A DNA stretch of 64,000 nt. Source: Hemibagrus wyckioides. Taxonomy: Eukaryota > Chordata > Actinopteri > Siluriformes > Bagridae. Under the pieces are notes generated by a model. That model was not told the origin of the DNA. It worked only from the letters and a program-made list of their open reading frames with translations, and searched no databases. A program made the position numbers and the translations under genes. Within the stretch, counting starts at the first letter, position 1; every line of letters starts with the position of its first letter. Positions 11,797 through 23,379 of this stretch are shown one piece after another. The DNA is taken from NCBI RefSeq assembly GCF_019097595.1, contig NC_080735.1, positions 14,385,417 through 14,449,416 of the forward strand, written 5' to 3'.

Positions 11797-11922
11797 CCAT
11801 GCCTGAGTTGAGGTCTCCGTTCTCAGGGTCTGCGCCATGGTTGTTAGTAGCGTGGTAACTGTTCAAAACCTCCAGTTTAATCTTCTTCTTCATGGCCTCG
11901 GCCAAAGTAGCAGCTGTCAGAC
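11797..11922 (-). CDS. dach1: DACH1-like transcription factor, coding exon 3
   Basis: This 126-bp exon runs from acceptor ...gcatgcggtacag|GTCTG to donor GGCATGG|gtgagt (11791-11796). It joins exon 2 in phase (G|GT = Gly), encodes 41 full codons and ends with one base of the next. It is therefore a symmetric exon (phase 1 to 1) and could be skipped without a frameshift. The peptide includes GLTAATLAEAMKKKIKLE and NSYHATNNHGADPENGD, which correspond to the DACH1 segment with KKIKLE and NYH-A-NN-HGAD-ENGD; DACH2 differs here. It carries a lysine-rich KKKIKLE patch, plausibly part of nuclear localisation. The acceptor is unusual because its pyrimidine tract is a (CT)n microsatellite at 11938-11981, ending 15 nt before the exon. 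The next exon would lie before base 1. Confidence 0.94.
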
Positions 11923-11933
11923 CTGTACCGCAT

Positions 11934-11937
<4 letters not shown>

Positions 11938-11981
<44 letters not shown>
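11938..11981 (-). repeat. (CT)22 microsatellite forming the exon 3 polypyrimidine tract
   Basis: On the transcript strand 44 nt of CT repeat end 15 nt before the exon 3 acceptor. No other pyrimidine tract lies between it and the AG, so this repeat must serve as the U2AF binding tract. Confidence 0.95.
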
Positions 11982-11984
<3 letters not shown>

Positions 11985-12360
11985 TTTGAGTTGAAGAAAA
12001 AGTGAAACAGACAGCACAAGTTAAACTTCTCACATTACTACATTGCTATATAAGTTCAAAGTACAAGGGTGGACAAGTGATAAATGCATAGCAAGACCAC
12101 CGGCTAAGTAAAAGCTCCTGTGATCTGTCCACTCCCATGAGCTGATCGTCTATCACAGAAAGTGCTAGCTAAGAGCTGATGCACTAACATGTGACAAGAC
12201 AGTTAGCTAGATGTAATAAAGCAAACACACAAAGTATATAAATCTCTATGGTGGGAAAGACTGTATAACCATAGCCCTTATCTTCTCTTGACAAAGTTTC
12301 TAATCAAGCACATTATATTTACAAGCTTGACGAAAAGTCACCAAGTTGTTGGTTAACATT

Positions 12361-12601
12361 AAGCATTGGTTGGGATGAATTACAGCGGAGACTGCGAGCC
12401 AGGCCTTCTCTGCCTGACCTCACAAATGCGCTTCTAGTGGAACGGTCAAAAATTCCCATGAACACACCCCTAAACCTTGTGGAAAGCCTTCCCAGAAGAG
12501 TTGAAGCTGTTATAGCTGCAAAGGGCAGGACAACTCCATATTACTGTACATTCATGTGCATGTAAAGGCAGACGTCCCAAAACTTTTGGCAACGTAGTGT
12601 A
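12361..12601 (+). mobile_element. Tc1-like family B fragment, one end only
   Basis: The right end has CGTCCCAAAACTTTTGGCAA and a terminal GTA. The internal part is reverse-complementary to the left half of the 7796-8315 and 45479-46010 copies (GGGATGAATTACAGCGGAGA). It is truncated at its left side. Confidence 0.85.
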
Positions 12602-13607
12602 TGTATAAAGATACAAAGAGTGTAACTAAGCAATCTTTCTGGAAAGCTATAAACTGTTGATATTATGACTTACAAATCTGTAGCCTGTAGGAAAGTGACT
12701 ACTTTTCATATATATATGTACTAGCAAACTGCAAATACTAGCTTAAAGATAGCCGTTACTATGGTTATATTCCAACAGGAAAACGTATGAGCATGAGAAA
12801 GACTGACCACTGGCTCTTTGCATCTGCTTTATGAATTTCTCTCTCAAGACATGGTGTTAACTCTCAGTAGTTTGTTTCATGAACTTTGTGTTTGGGGGAG
12901 AGTAGGACAAGACAGTGATATGATGCTAATCTGGGCCTAAATGAATTATGATACTAACTACACACACACACACACATATATACAGTCAGTGTGGAGACCT
13001 AACACTCTAATAGTGTGCACAGTAATTAAGAGTGTGTGATACGGGGCATGCTGCTCTGGTTCTGCTCACACCTGAAGAATTGTGATATATCATATAACTG
13101 ATTATCCTCATCCACCCAATCATTCTTAATGTCACTGACACAAAAGCAGTTCTCGGAGCAGACTGCGAATGCTTGGAGGGCCAGTCGTTTGACAGCACTA
13201 GTAGATATTAATAGACTAGTCACTTTGGCATTTTAATTTGACATTGTCCACTTCTCCTGTCACTCAGCTCCGTGGAACTGCTTTTCTCTTCATTACATGA
13301 AACACTGACAGTATGAAAAATGAATTAGTTCCTTTTTCACACAGATGACGTTTCATCTGGGGGTTTTTTTATCGTAAAGTACGACTTTTTTACATAGACC
13401 TTGTATAATGTATGGGGCAAAAGTTTGTGATCCTTGATGGTTTTCATATCAGATTCACATCCCATCAGAAAAGTGGGAATGATGGGTTCAACAACCGGAA
13501 AAGCATTACCATTTCAAAATAACAATAAGTACAGAACGTCACCTCACAGTTAAACAAAGTCATGACCCAAAAATTTTGTCAGTGGGAAAACAGAAAACTT
13601 GGCCTTA
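12602..13607. other. intron 2 sequence, nothing specific
   Basis: It contains a short (AC)n at 12961-12975. No gene or clear regulatory island is seen. Confidence 0.5.
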
Positions 13608-14142
13608 TACACAGACCAGGCATAACATTATGACCACCTGCCTAATATTGTGTTGGTCCCCATTTTGCTGCCAGAACAGCCCTGACCCATCATGCACTGA
13701 CACCTTTCTATCAGAACCAGCATTAACTTCTTCAGCAGTTTGAGCAACAGTAGCTTGTCTGTTAGATCGGATCACATGGTCCAGCCTTCACTCCCCACGT
13801 GCATCAATGAGCCTTGGCTGCCCATGACCCTGTCTCCGGTTCACCACTGTTGGATCACTTTTGATAGATAATGACCACTGCAGACCGGGATCACCCCACA
13901 GGAGCTGCAGTTTTGGAGATGCTCTGATCCATTCGTCTAGCCATCACAATCTGGTCCTTGTCAATCTCACTCAAATCCTTACACTTGTCCATTTTTCCTG
14001 CTTCTAACACATCAACTTTGACGACAAAATGTTGACTTGCTGCCTAATATATCCCACCCACTAACAGGTGCCATGATGAGGAGATCATCAGTCTTATTCA
14101 CTTCACCTCTCAGTGCTCATAATGTTATGGCTGATCGGTGTA
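13608..14142 (-). mobile_element. internally deleted Tc1-like transposon, family A
   Basis: Terminal repeats are TACACAGACCAGGCATAAC on the left and the inverse of CTGATCGGTGTA on the right. On the minus strand the 5' half encodes the N-terminal helix-turn-helix part of a Tc1 transposase (SKTAALVG and SIIYQK-like remains) and then jumps to the extreme C-terminus. It is broken by stops and non-autonomous. Confidence 0.88.
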
Positions 14143-16034
14143 TATAACTTGTGTGATGTGAGGAAAAGTTTGAATCTTGCTTCTACATTATTATTATTTT
14201 TATCATTATTATTATACATGTAATGTAGCTTTTTTACGACTATGCTAATAATTTAGCCTGAGATCACTGTGTGAGTTTGGCTAGAGTTTAGTGGTTTTGT
14301 CTGCCATGTGTTTTTCTGTACAGTTGTTGAAGGAGAACCGATACAACCAGGCTAAAACCCTGTAGTATAACATGGAAACTGTTGTACTATCAGATAAAAC
14401 CTGGTCTGACAGAAATAATCCTAAACTCTCAAGAAAACGTTAAGTTGGAGTTTCACCAAATTGGTAACTTCCCATAACAATTTCCTGATCTGAGTTCATG
14501 TAATTGCAGAGGTACGGTATAATCCCTACAATCGTGCATTCCTTTGATTAACGCAAAATGTCTTACATACGTGTGACTTCACTGTATAAACAGCACTAGC
14601 TGAGGATAAATATAATCTGGGAAATATGGTCCCGTCAAATAAAAGTATATTTGGCCAAAACTTTCCCAAACACTCCGGAGAACTTAATTTCACACACTCA
14701 GACCAGCCTAAACTGCAGTCCTGCTACTTTTAGCTACCTGGCATTTAGACAAACTGAAACTGTCTACAATTTATGTGCAAGTTAAAAGGAGACACCGTAT
14801 GTGTGTGTGTGTGTGTGTGTGTTTTTTCTCAGTCGCTCTCCAAATGCTTTCACAAAATGTCAAGATCAGAGCATGAAAGCCAAGGCCCCCATTCAGCCAG
14901 CAGAGAGAACGATATCAAAGCGTTCTTCTTTCTCCCTCTTTGAGCCTCTCAAAGGAAAAAAAACTGTCCTCTTTCCATCTTCCTCTCTCTGTTTTTTCCC
15001 TCCCTCCGTCCCCCAGAGGCTTTTGAGTTCCCATCTCCATAGTTGACATTGATAGTGTGACCTCTGTTGAAGATAAAAGAAAACTTGAGGCTGCCTGCAT
15101 TAGAGATCCCACCCCCTCAACACACCTTTCTTTGGCTCGCTCTCTCTCTCTCTCGCTCTGTCTCTCTCTCTCACCTGCTCTTTCCAAACGAGTACAAATG
15201 TATGGGCCTCTCTTTCTAGGACTCTCTTTGAGGAGTGGCAGGAAAAGAGCATATTCACAGACACACTCACACACACACACACACTCACACACTCACACAT
15301 ACACAAAGGCAAGGGCAGCTCAGATGTCGTAGCAGATGAGTGTTTAGCTTCACAGACGCGCCAGGAGGGAAAGGTGGCGGTTTATACTGTAAAGTTCTGC
15401 TGTACTTCAGCAGACTTGAGCTAGTTCAAGAATAAAGTTAATACAGAATAAAAAATACACACACATAAAAATAAATAAATAAATTTAAAAAACCCAGACA
15501 ACCCCAGTACGATGCACGGGTTAGAGCACTTAGCGTGCAGTTTAATGTTTTCTGTACTAAAACACCTCATTTAACTCAACGACTTAATTATCACATGGTA
15601 GGTAATTTTAATCAAGGCATGCTAGCAACATGAGATCAGAAAGTGTAACATCTTGGTCCTGGAGGACTGCCTTTGGGAAACACAGTGAAAAGGGGAAATG
15701 AAGGAAGGTCTTAATTGGACTCTATCTTGGATTTCTTCACTGAGTGCATTCATTAGGTGTGTGCAGATATTACATTTTTATACAACAATAATTGCCTAGC
15801 TGTCAAGTCTGACCCCATTCTGTCCCAAATCACCCGCCATACGATTCGTATATATATATATCGTGATTTATCCCTATTTGCAAACCACTTTCCTTATATG
15901 GTCAACGTTTCCTAGTAGTACCTGTTACTCAGTTTATATGTAAACAGTTGGTCTGTATCTGTATAATGTACTTTGCTGACATGCTATGTCTATAAACTGT
16001 CCTGCTTCAGTCCTAGTCTTCTCCTTGATTTTGA
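14143..16034. other. intron 2 sequence with microsatellites
   Basis: It holds an ATT-rich tract (14190-14220), (GT)n 14799-14822, a (TC)n cluster 15138-15175, an (AC)n cluster 15254-15302, an AAAT tract 15470-15485 and a TA run 15850-15862. No gene is recognised. Confidence 0.55.
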
Positions 16035-16230
16035 TGCTTTTCAGGGTTTCCTCCAAATTCTCTGGTTCCCGCCTCCCTTCAAAAAAAAAAAAAAAACCCA
16101 AACAAGCCAGTAGCTGGACTGGTGGAAATAATCTGCCCCTAGGTGTGAATGAGTGTGTGAATGAGTGTGTGTGATGTCTTGCAATGGACTGGCATCCATC
16201 CAGGATGTAATTCCTGCCGCTTGCGTCCGT
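16035..16230 (+). mobile_element. SINE/L2-type tail fragment with A-rich insertion
   Basis: It matches the series GGGTTTCCTCCAAATTCTCT, GTGTGAATGAGTGTGTG, TGCAATGGACTGGCATCCAT and CCAGGATGTAATTCCTGCC, with an A16 run inserted at 16081-16096. Confidence 0.7.
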
Positions 16231-16659
16231 CCTCGGACACCCGCATCATTTCACTGTGGTTCGGGAAAGTTTTCATAACACCGTAAATAAATGTCTGTGA
16301 TTGTCAGTAGTAGCTCCATATAGAGGTACAGGTTCTGTCTGATAGGCTTGTGACGATAATTACGACTTAATCACATTGGTGTAATTCTGTAAAAGCATGA
16401 TAAAGCAGTAAGTGTGGAAAAATAACGTTAACACAAATGGTTTTATTTCCAAAGTTCCAGCAATCTCTCATCGGGTGACTAGAATTTAGCTGCCTTCAAG
16501 TTTAGAGACCTTTTAAACGGGAATCAGGAGCTGCAAATGTTTCCCAAAAGCTCTGAATGGAATGCAGCGGTAGAGACAATGTGTCATTGAATATACGGAT
16601 ATATCATGTAACCAGTTGTGGGCACAAGTCTATTGTTAACGTGTCTGATTCGGCACTAC

Positions 16660-16775
16660 CTGTGTGAGACATGATTCCTGAGGACATGAGTCCAGAGACG
16701 GAGTGGGGCAGGATGTGTGGACTCTCGGGGGACGTCACACTCTGGGTCCTTTTCGGAGGTCGGCCAGGTCTGGAG
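16660..16775 (-). CDS. dach1: DACH1-like transcription factor, coding exon 2
   Basis: This 116-bp exon was found by matching the conserved DACH linker; it is too short to stand out as an open frame. The acceptor is ttctctgcttttcag|CTCC and the donor is ACACAG|gtagtg. The first base completes the Gly codon begun in exon 1 (GG|C), 38 codons follow, and the last base opens the next Gly codon. The peptide begins SRPGRPPKRTQSVTSPE and continues HILPHSVSGLMSSGIM. SRPGRPPKR is a basic AT-hook/NLS-like motif found in all DACH proteins. TQSVTSPE is the DACH1 version, whereas DACH2 has a different sequence here. The DACH2-type insert before SRPGRP (a basic RRKRQ-type stretch) is absent. No stop or frameshift is seen. 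Confidence 0.94.
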
Positions 16776-16910
16776 CTGAAAAGCAGAGAACACAGAGCTA
16801 GTTCAATTCAATTGCCCACACTGAATTATGAGTGCGATCTGAAACTATTGTGCTGCAGGGACAAAAGGGATCAGGTGTATCAAAGGGCAGAACACGTTAA
16901 TACCATCCTT

Positions 16911-17087
16911 CACACACACACACACACACACATTTTCACCCACATGCACAGTCTGGTTCTTTATAAAGTGTCCTGATCTAAAGGATCATAAGAAAGTCTT
17001 GGGAATAAATAGAAAACCAGGCATTTATTGTATATGTAAATGACATGATGTGTAAAGAGACATTTATACAGAAGAGAGGGAGAGAGA

Positions 17088-17131
<44 letters not shown>
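16911..17131. repeat. (AC)n and (GA)n microsatellites beside exon 2
   Basis: (AC)n runs at 16911-16932 and an interrupted (GA)n at 17071-17131, both in the last 400 bp of intron 1 before exon 2. Confidence 0.9.
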
Positions 17132-17134
<3 letters not shown>

Positions 17135-17199
17135 TTGGACTGATTCACGATGCAGAGTAAGCGTCAGTAAATGCTCTCAAGGACATTCACCGTTCTGCC

Positions 17200-17420
17200 G
17201 TCTCTCTCTTTTTCCAGTAATTAGATCACACAGTAGACTCATCTGCCTTTTCCACAATCAGCCATTTTTCCCTCATGAATTATTGATACCGTGCGCCTCG
17301 TTACCTGCTCCTCGGCATTCACGCACTTCATCTGAATTCGAGTTTACACACGCCAAGATCAGCTCTCTGCTTAACGCAGTGACCTGGATTTCTTCTCACA
17401 TTACTCACACTCACCACATT
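17200..17420. promoter_or_regulatory. weak candidate regulatory island
   Basis: This unique sequence has CCAGTAATTAGATCACACAG and CTCATGAATTATTGATACC. It has no coding content; support is texture only. Confidence 0.25.
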
Positions 17421-18069
17421 TATAGCTCGCCTGTTGGATACGAGATAAAAAAAAAAAAGATGTGACAATTAGGTTAGCTGGCTAGCTAACAGTTTCACAC
17501 GGGACAACGATCGGCTCTGATGTCAAAGGAATTAGCGCTGCAGTCTCATTGTTTCCATGCAAATAAATGTAATTAGCGATAATATTTCTAAGCATGTGGT
17601 AAAAAAAAAAAAAAAAAAAAATCTGCCTAGCTAGCTACCAACATACAGCCAAGAGGCAAATTTAACGAGCATCTCATAGTTTAGCATCGTACACATCGCC
17701 ACACCTCTCCAAATACGTTGTTTAGAGCACCTGACATATCTAGAAGGAACAAAAAGAAGACGACACCGTCATGTTTTATCCCTCAGCACACTTGCAGTGA
17801 AGTAGGAGGAAGAGTGTTTCATTTCGTTTTAGATATTAAACTGTTCAAAGCACCATTACTAGCGAGGCTAATAAAGACAAGTGGTAAGGATTTACCACAT
17901 GAGTTTTTCCACTTTATTAGCCTCAAAGCCAGAGAATCAATCTTAACTACATTTTGGGTAAGTGAAAATCTGTGTAGCTTTCTTTTTTTTTGGTCGTTTC
18001 TTTTAACAAACACTGGGCTGTAGCTCATACGCCGCCTCATACACACACACACACACACGAGCGAGCGAG

Positions 18070-18310
18070 TGCGCACCCACCGCGAGCGCCAATCATCCCT
18101 CATAAAATATTAAGCTCTCCACCATTTGCCCTTTCAAAATCTCCCTCTCGCCGCTCCCTAATTGTTCCGTTTCTTTATCTGTCTGCCGCAGAGAGTAAAT
18201 AAATGAACAAAATGGCTTTTTCTTAATGGCAGCGAGTGACCTTTTAAACTGTAAGCGAGGATTATGACAGGTTTAGCTCTTTCACCTCATCCCATCCACC
18301 GACTCACACC
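18070..18310. promoter_or_regulatory. candidate conserved non-coding element
   Basis: It contains CGCCAATCATCCCTCATAAA, CTCCCTAATTGTTCCG, CAAAATGGCTTTTTCTTAAT and GAGTGACCTTTTAAACTG. It has no repeats and a balanced composition, flanked by simple repeats. It is one of the stronger islands of intron 1. Confidence 0.42.
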
Positions 18311-18424
18311 ACCACAGAACGGTCTTGTACAGTATCACAACATTTCTATTCATTTATAACCACAGGTTGCCTCAGCTTAGAATATCCCCAAAAAGGTAGA
18401 GCAGCACATATAACAGGATGAGTC

Positions 18425-18462
18425 GATTATTATATATATTTATATATATATATATATAAAAA
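18425..18462. repeat. (AT)n tract
   Basis: Alternating TA with few interruptions. Confidence 0.9.
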
Positions 18463-18540
18463 ACACATCGTGATATCAAACACAGCCCCTATTTCCCTCC
18501 ATGTCCTGTTTTCTATAGCACTGAGCTACACTTATGAGAA

Positions 18541-18690
18541 GAAACACTTTTCCCCTGAAAACGTCCAGCACCCGGTGATTAATATTCATCAGAAGACCGC
18601 CGATTAATATTCATTTGCTGACCTGCAAAATTGTCATCTGTGAGTCAAAGTTTAACGTGGCACATGATGAAGAAGAAGACCAGGGGAAAA
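18541..18690. promoter_or_regulatory. candidate element with duplicated POU/homeodomain-like motif
   Basis: The motif GATTAATATTCAT occurs twice in the same direction (18577-18589 and 18602-18614), 25 bp apart, or about 2.4 helical turns. It is followed by TCATCTGTGAGTCA. The spacing and repetition suggest paired binding sites. Confidence 0.4.
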
Positions 18691-19380
18691 AAAATGATCG
18701 ACATTTCAACAGTTGTTGAATGTACTGTTAACTTAGGCTAGTTAATTAGCTAGCTATCAGCATACTTAAGGTAAAGACAAGCAGTCTGCAAGGGAGTACA
18801 AGCGGGCGCTATCGCCGAAATCAATTTTATGTTCGAATGCTAATTTCATCCAAGTAGAACCGTTTCTATGAGGAGAACATGCTAATGGACACCGATGCTA
18901 AATATGAGCTTCACGGGTTTTATACCTGAGGAACAAGCCTTATAAAGTTGTAATGTCGGCTCGAATCGCACTATTTGTACTCTACCCTTGAACAATATGA
19001 TATATGACGCAGTGAGCCAATCACAATGCAGTACGGAAATAACATGCAAATCAGCATCGCCCACGTTACATCTTGAGGTCCTGAATGTAAAAATAAAAGA
19101 CGGGTGTTTTGAGAAGAAACCAAACTATAGTGCAGATGTGGCTGTGACTTATTATAGCATGAATGCTACCATATCCAGAAATATTTCACAAGACAACCCT
19201 TTTAGCACAAGCACATCCACAGTTATGCTAACACACACACACACACTGATTTTAGCAGCACAAATATATCCGCTGCATCAATTCAACCCGAGAACATGAT
19301 GCTGTTTGACTTTCTGTTAATGCTGTAATGATGAGGAGTTATTACTGTATCAGTGCTAATAAAAAACACAGGCCTTTCAC

Positions 19381-19410
19381 AACACACACACTCACTCACA
19401 CACACACAGC

Positions 19411-19440
<30 letters not shown>
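19381..19440. repeat. (CA)n microsatellite
   Basis: Interrupted CA repeats with ACTC and GCC variants. Confidence 0.92.
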
Positions 19441-19441
<1 letters not shown>

Positions 19442-19449
19442 TTCTTGCT

Positions 19450-19773
19450 CCTCTTTCCAGAAGCGAGCTGGACACCTAATGGCATTTTTAATCATTCCTA
19501 ATGGGCAGCGTTTTAATTAAACCCATACTGACGGCACCAGATTAAATGCGGCTTTAATCCGAGCCACGCAAATGACTAGCTCCGGGAAGCGCAAAGCCTG
19601 ATCGGCAGGGATGATATAATTCTCGCTGTAATAAAAGCAAATATAAAGTATTAATCGTGCCTCCTTTGGTTAACAAAATGGACACGATCTTTATCGGTGC
19701 CACCGCCGTAGAAAGTTCATCTGACTGATGTGTGGATGGGGAAAAAAACGCAATAAACAGGGGATTTCATCAG

Positions 19774-19814
<41 letters not shown>

Positions 19815-20011
19815 AAAAATGTAACTTAGCACTCAGGGTGCCTTTGAGGACATTTAATTAAAATCTAATCCCACATTCATTAAGGCTCCCATAAATTAAG
19901 CTGTCATTCATAAGATTTATGGATTCTCATTTGCATACCCCACAATTCATCAATTACAAAGGTATGAAAGGGGGCACAACACCCTGTGGGCTGCCCACTG
20001 CCTGGCAAACA

Positions 20012-20048
<37 letters not shown>

Positions 20049-20370
20049 AGCAGGCTGTCAAGTTCCTTCTTAATCTAATTGTGTTGGAAACCCCTGGCAA
20101 ATACTGTCTGCCGTCGCCCATATGCACCTTTCAATTCTGCATTGCTCGCACTTCAAATGCGCTCTCCTCGTACGGTCACCGTGCCAAGACAGATGGCACA
20201 CATCTTAAAGAACCCCTGAACATGTCATTTTAAACATTCTAAATAATTGATGTCAAATAATAAACTATTTAATATGTTTTAATGCGGTTAAAAAACAGCC
20301 TACGCCTTTAGCCGCATCAAAAATGCGAGCGTCTATGAATATGCATAAATATGCTAATGGGATCCACCCA
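19450..20370. promoter_or_regulatory. candidate cluster of conserved non-coding elements
   Basis: About 0.9 kb of enhancer-like sequence is broken only by two (GA)n tracts (19779-19812, 20013-20046). Motifs include GGCATTTTTAATCATTCC, GCAGCGTTTTAATTAAACCC, GGACATTTAATTAAAATC, CTCATTTGCATACCC and TATGAATATGCATAAATATG (20334-20353). No coding frame is present. By texture this is one of the two densest regulatory-like blocks in the window. Confidence 0.5.
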
Positions 20371-21560
20371 CGTGCCCTCCTGCGATTCCAAATAGCTAGA
20401 TAAGTGCTTGCGAACTAGCTCACATTTGTCAGAGTTAAACACGAGCTGGATCGCGACGGGGGTTTCTGAACTTAGCTTAGTTTTGCATTGCAATTCTCAC
20501 CGGTCAGCTCTGACAGGAGTCAACTTTTATATGAATGTACTCATTTCTATAATAATAACATGCACAAGGCCTCATAACTCTAACTGGTGATATGATGTTT
20601 TCTGGAAAGGAGTCTCCATTGTAAGTGCTTAATAATGAAGGAAGCTGTAGTATAAGTTTTCTGATATGGTAACATCTGGATGCTGGGCTTTCTTTTCACT
20701 TGACAAGCTGATAATTAGCCAAACGGTTTCTATAGCAACCACAATTGTTCTCAGCATTAATATTAGCTAGGTTAGTGTTCAGATTCTGTGGTATTACAGT
20801 TGTACGTTAACCTAGCAGCAATCAGGCCACACAGCATTATTATTATTATTAATATTAATAGTATTATTTAGTTAGTTATTTTCTGTTTCTGTTCTATTGT
20901 TATGCACTTCACAAGACATTCCGTCCTATTCAGTGACCTGCATTTGATCGGATTTCCATGTGTTCAGCACAAACACCGCGATCCGCTCTGTTCGTCTCAT
21001 TGTAAAAGGAATCATTTGTTTTCCTGTTTATTTCGGGTGAACAGGAAGTGACCTAAATGAGCGTAGAAAGTGTTGTGATGAGCGGCGTACAAAGTTAAGC
21101 GTAGCAGCAGTTAACCTGATTGGATAATATTTGTTGTTTCTGTGTGTGGCAGGAAGAGACGTGTCCTAGATGAGCATTTGCTGCCGGTGTGTGCGAACAC
21201 ACATCCACCCACCCACACACACACACACACACACCTGTCTCCTATTCACTGCTTCATTAACTCTGCATATTAATCAGCTCTTTCCTTACTCTCTCCTATT
21301 CCTCTATTCCTCGGAACACCTAAAACATCCATTCTTACAGCAAGTGCAACTTTTCCCTCAGTGCCTTTACCCTTATTAATGAGGACAGCCTTAAGTCAAA
21401 GTCTTCAAGGTTACATTGTGATGACCAGAAGGTCAAGCATTCAAATCCCAAGACTGACAAAGATGACAGGACCTTCACCTCTTGGCCTCTCACCTCTCTG
21501 ACTGCCCTTGTATTCTGCTTGCCTCACATAAATGCAAATCAATAAATGTAAAACTCCATG
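20371..21560. other. intron 1 sequence, mixed
   Basis: It holds an ATT tract (20838-20860), (AC)n 21207-21233 and a SINE-like scrap ending in AATCAATAAATGTAAA (about 21537-21553). No gene is seen. Confidence 0.45.
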
Positions 21561-22570
21561 GGTGAGCAATGAAATTTACACAAATTTCCATAAGCCTACC
21601 TCGAACCCTTAGCTGTTTGGTGTCTCTACTACATTTTCTCTTATGTCCCACACTCTAGATATCTGAACAATCATGCTCATTACCGAAAACTCATTTCTTC
21701 ATTGACCTCCTTTCTAACCATCCAGCCCGTGTTCTCAAATTTCACAAATCAAGGTTGTTCAGGTTTTAACGCCCTGACACACCGAGAGAGATTGCCAGGG
21801 GAAAAGGGGGCGGGGTTTGTAGAGTTACTGGTTTGCTTATAAAATCGAGATATCTTAAGGAAGGTTAAGGTGTGGGTGCTTCGGTGTCTTGTTCGGTCTG
21901 GGTTATGTTCTCTGTGGATCTAAATCACACATTGGAAATGGTCTTTTGAAGCAAATGAGCAGTTTTTATTATTTCTCTTTGTCTGCTTTAGCTACATATA
22001 CAGAAGTCTGCTTAAATATAATAATGTTTACATCCTAATCTGCAATTGAAAACCGTACGTCTAAACATAGTACGTGAAATCAGTATGCCACTACACTGTA
22101 CCTATTTTAAGATACAATTTTGGACCTACCGGATTGGAGAACAAGAGAAACAAGAGCTCATGAGCGTTGGCCAATGGTGGGTCTCTGTGAGTTCATGTAT
22201 GCAGAAGAGGGCAGACAGCACTTTCCTCTATGTGTCTTTAGCATAAAAAGATTTATAAAGATGCCTTGGCTTTATGTAGCTCAGAGGAAGCACATGATAC
22301 CTGGTAGTGGCTGTGTTCAACTCTGTAAGCATGCTGAAGACATAAGAGGGCAGTGTGGTGTGAACGTTAGTCAATGGTCGACATAGCAAGCAAGAAATTA
22401 GTAGGAAAAGGTTTAAGCCAGACATTTTGAATGATTGTTTATGTCTGAATGCTGGTCTATGTTGTCTGATTAGTGCAGAATGTCTGTGTTCAATTCGAGC
22501 TATATAGTTGAGTGCTAGTGTTAAGTAACAAGCCTCCTGGTGATCCCGAGCTCTCATTGCTTCGGCCCGA
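21561..22570. other. intron 1 sequence, nothing specific
   Basis: A 117-codon open frame exists on the minus strand but shows no family resemblance or coding bias. No repeat is recognised. Confidence 0.45.
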
Positions 22571-22574
22571 GTCC

Positions 22575-22705
22575 TGGGCAAGGCGCTAACCCAGCCAATA
22601 AAGAGTTAACTCTCAATGCCGGTTAAATGCGTCAGGAAGAGCATCCGGCGTAAAACACGTGGACTAAATGATCCTGAACAGGTAGCAGTTGAAAGAACAA
22701 CAACA
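22575..22705 (+). mobile_element. interspersed repeat fragment (retroelement tail)
   Basis: It carries the fish-wide core GTCAGGAAGAGCATCCGGCG followed by TAAAAC and ends in ACAACAACAA. The same core occurs in reverse at 58505-58700. Confidence 0.6.
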
Positions 22706-23374
22706 ACTTGTGTTAAGTAATAATATAGCCATAATACTAGAACTGTTCCTATTTACATTGTTTTACATAGCCTACTCAAGAACACTGCCCCCTGCAGGTA
22801 TGGAGATGTATTTCTTGTCACATGTGCATGTTAATAAATAGCTATGCACCTTTTTATTTATTCTAAATAGATTGGTAAAGTCCTCATGAAACGGTTTAAG
22901 GACCATGATTTGGTTCTGTATGCTTGAAGGAAGACACACAGCCACAAAATATAGTGATGAACCATGTTTGCTGCTAACAAGCTCTTACTGTTGAGCAAGA
23001 CCTACCTCTAAAATGTGAGACGTAGATGTTTTAGAAAGCCGTAATGAACTATTAAATTAAAATGAGAATACATCCAAAACTTTTGTTTTGTTTTTTTTTT
23101 GTAATAGCTTGCCGTTTTATTTTCAGTTCTTCTCTTCATAACACCGGACATCTGGTCCAGTCACACTCTCTCTTCTTCATTTAAAAGTGGCTTTGGATAA
23201 AAAAGCTTCATCCGAATGAATAATGGAAGTGTCATAGCACAACATTTTCTTTAAGGAGGCTCCAAACAAAAGAACCTCTGACTGTCCGTTCCTGAATAGT
23301 GTATTATTCGAATTTTCATATTAATAATACACACAGAGACACACAAACACACACACACACACAAATTTGAGTGG
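22706..23374. other. intron 1 sequence with a SINE tail scrap
   Basis: AAGTGGCTTTGGATAAAAAA (23185-23204) followed by GCTTCATCCGAATGAATAA resembles the conserved SINE tail. (AC)n lies at 23337-23362. Confidence 0.5.
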
Positions 23375-23379
23375 AACGA

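Larger units (their letters stand above)
11923..16659 (-). other. dach1: intron 2 of the dach1-like gene
   Basis: This 4737-bp phase-1 intron has donor gtagtg (16654-16659) and an acceptor ending in tacag at 11923. It holds a (CT)n tract at its 3' end, a fragment of a Tc1-type element (12361-12601), one internally deleted Tc1-like element (13608-14142), a SINE/L2 tail (16035-16230) and several microsatellites. The remainder is AT-rich unique sequence without recognisable coding potential. Confidence 0.93.

Noticed and set aside
22228..22581. 117-codon minus-strand open frame
   Set aside because: It has no family resemblance and overlaps the border of a repeat fragment; likely chance.
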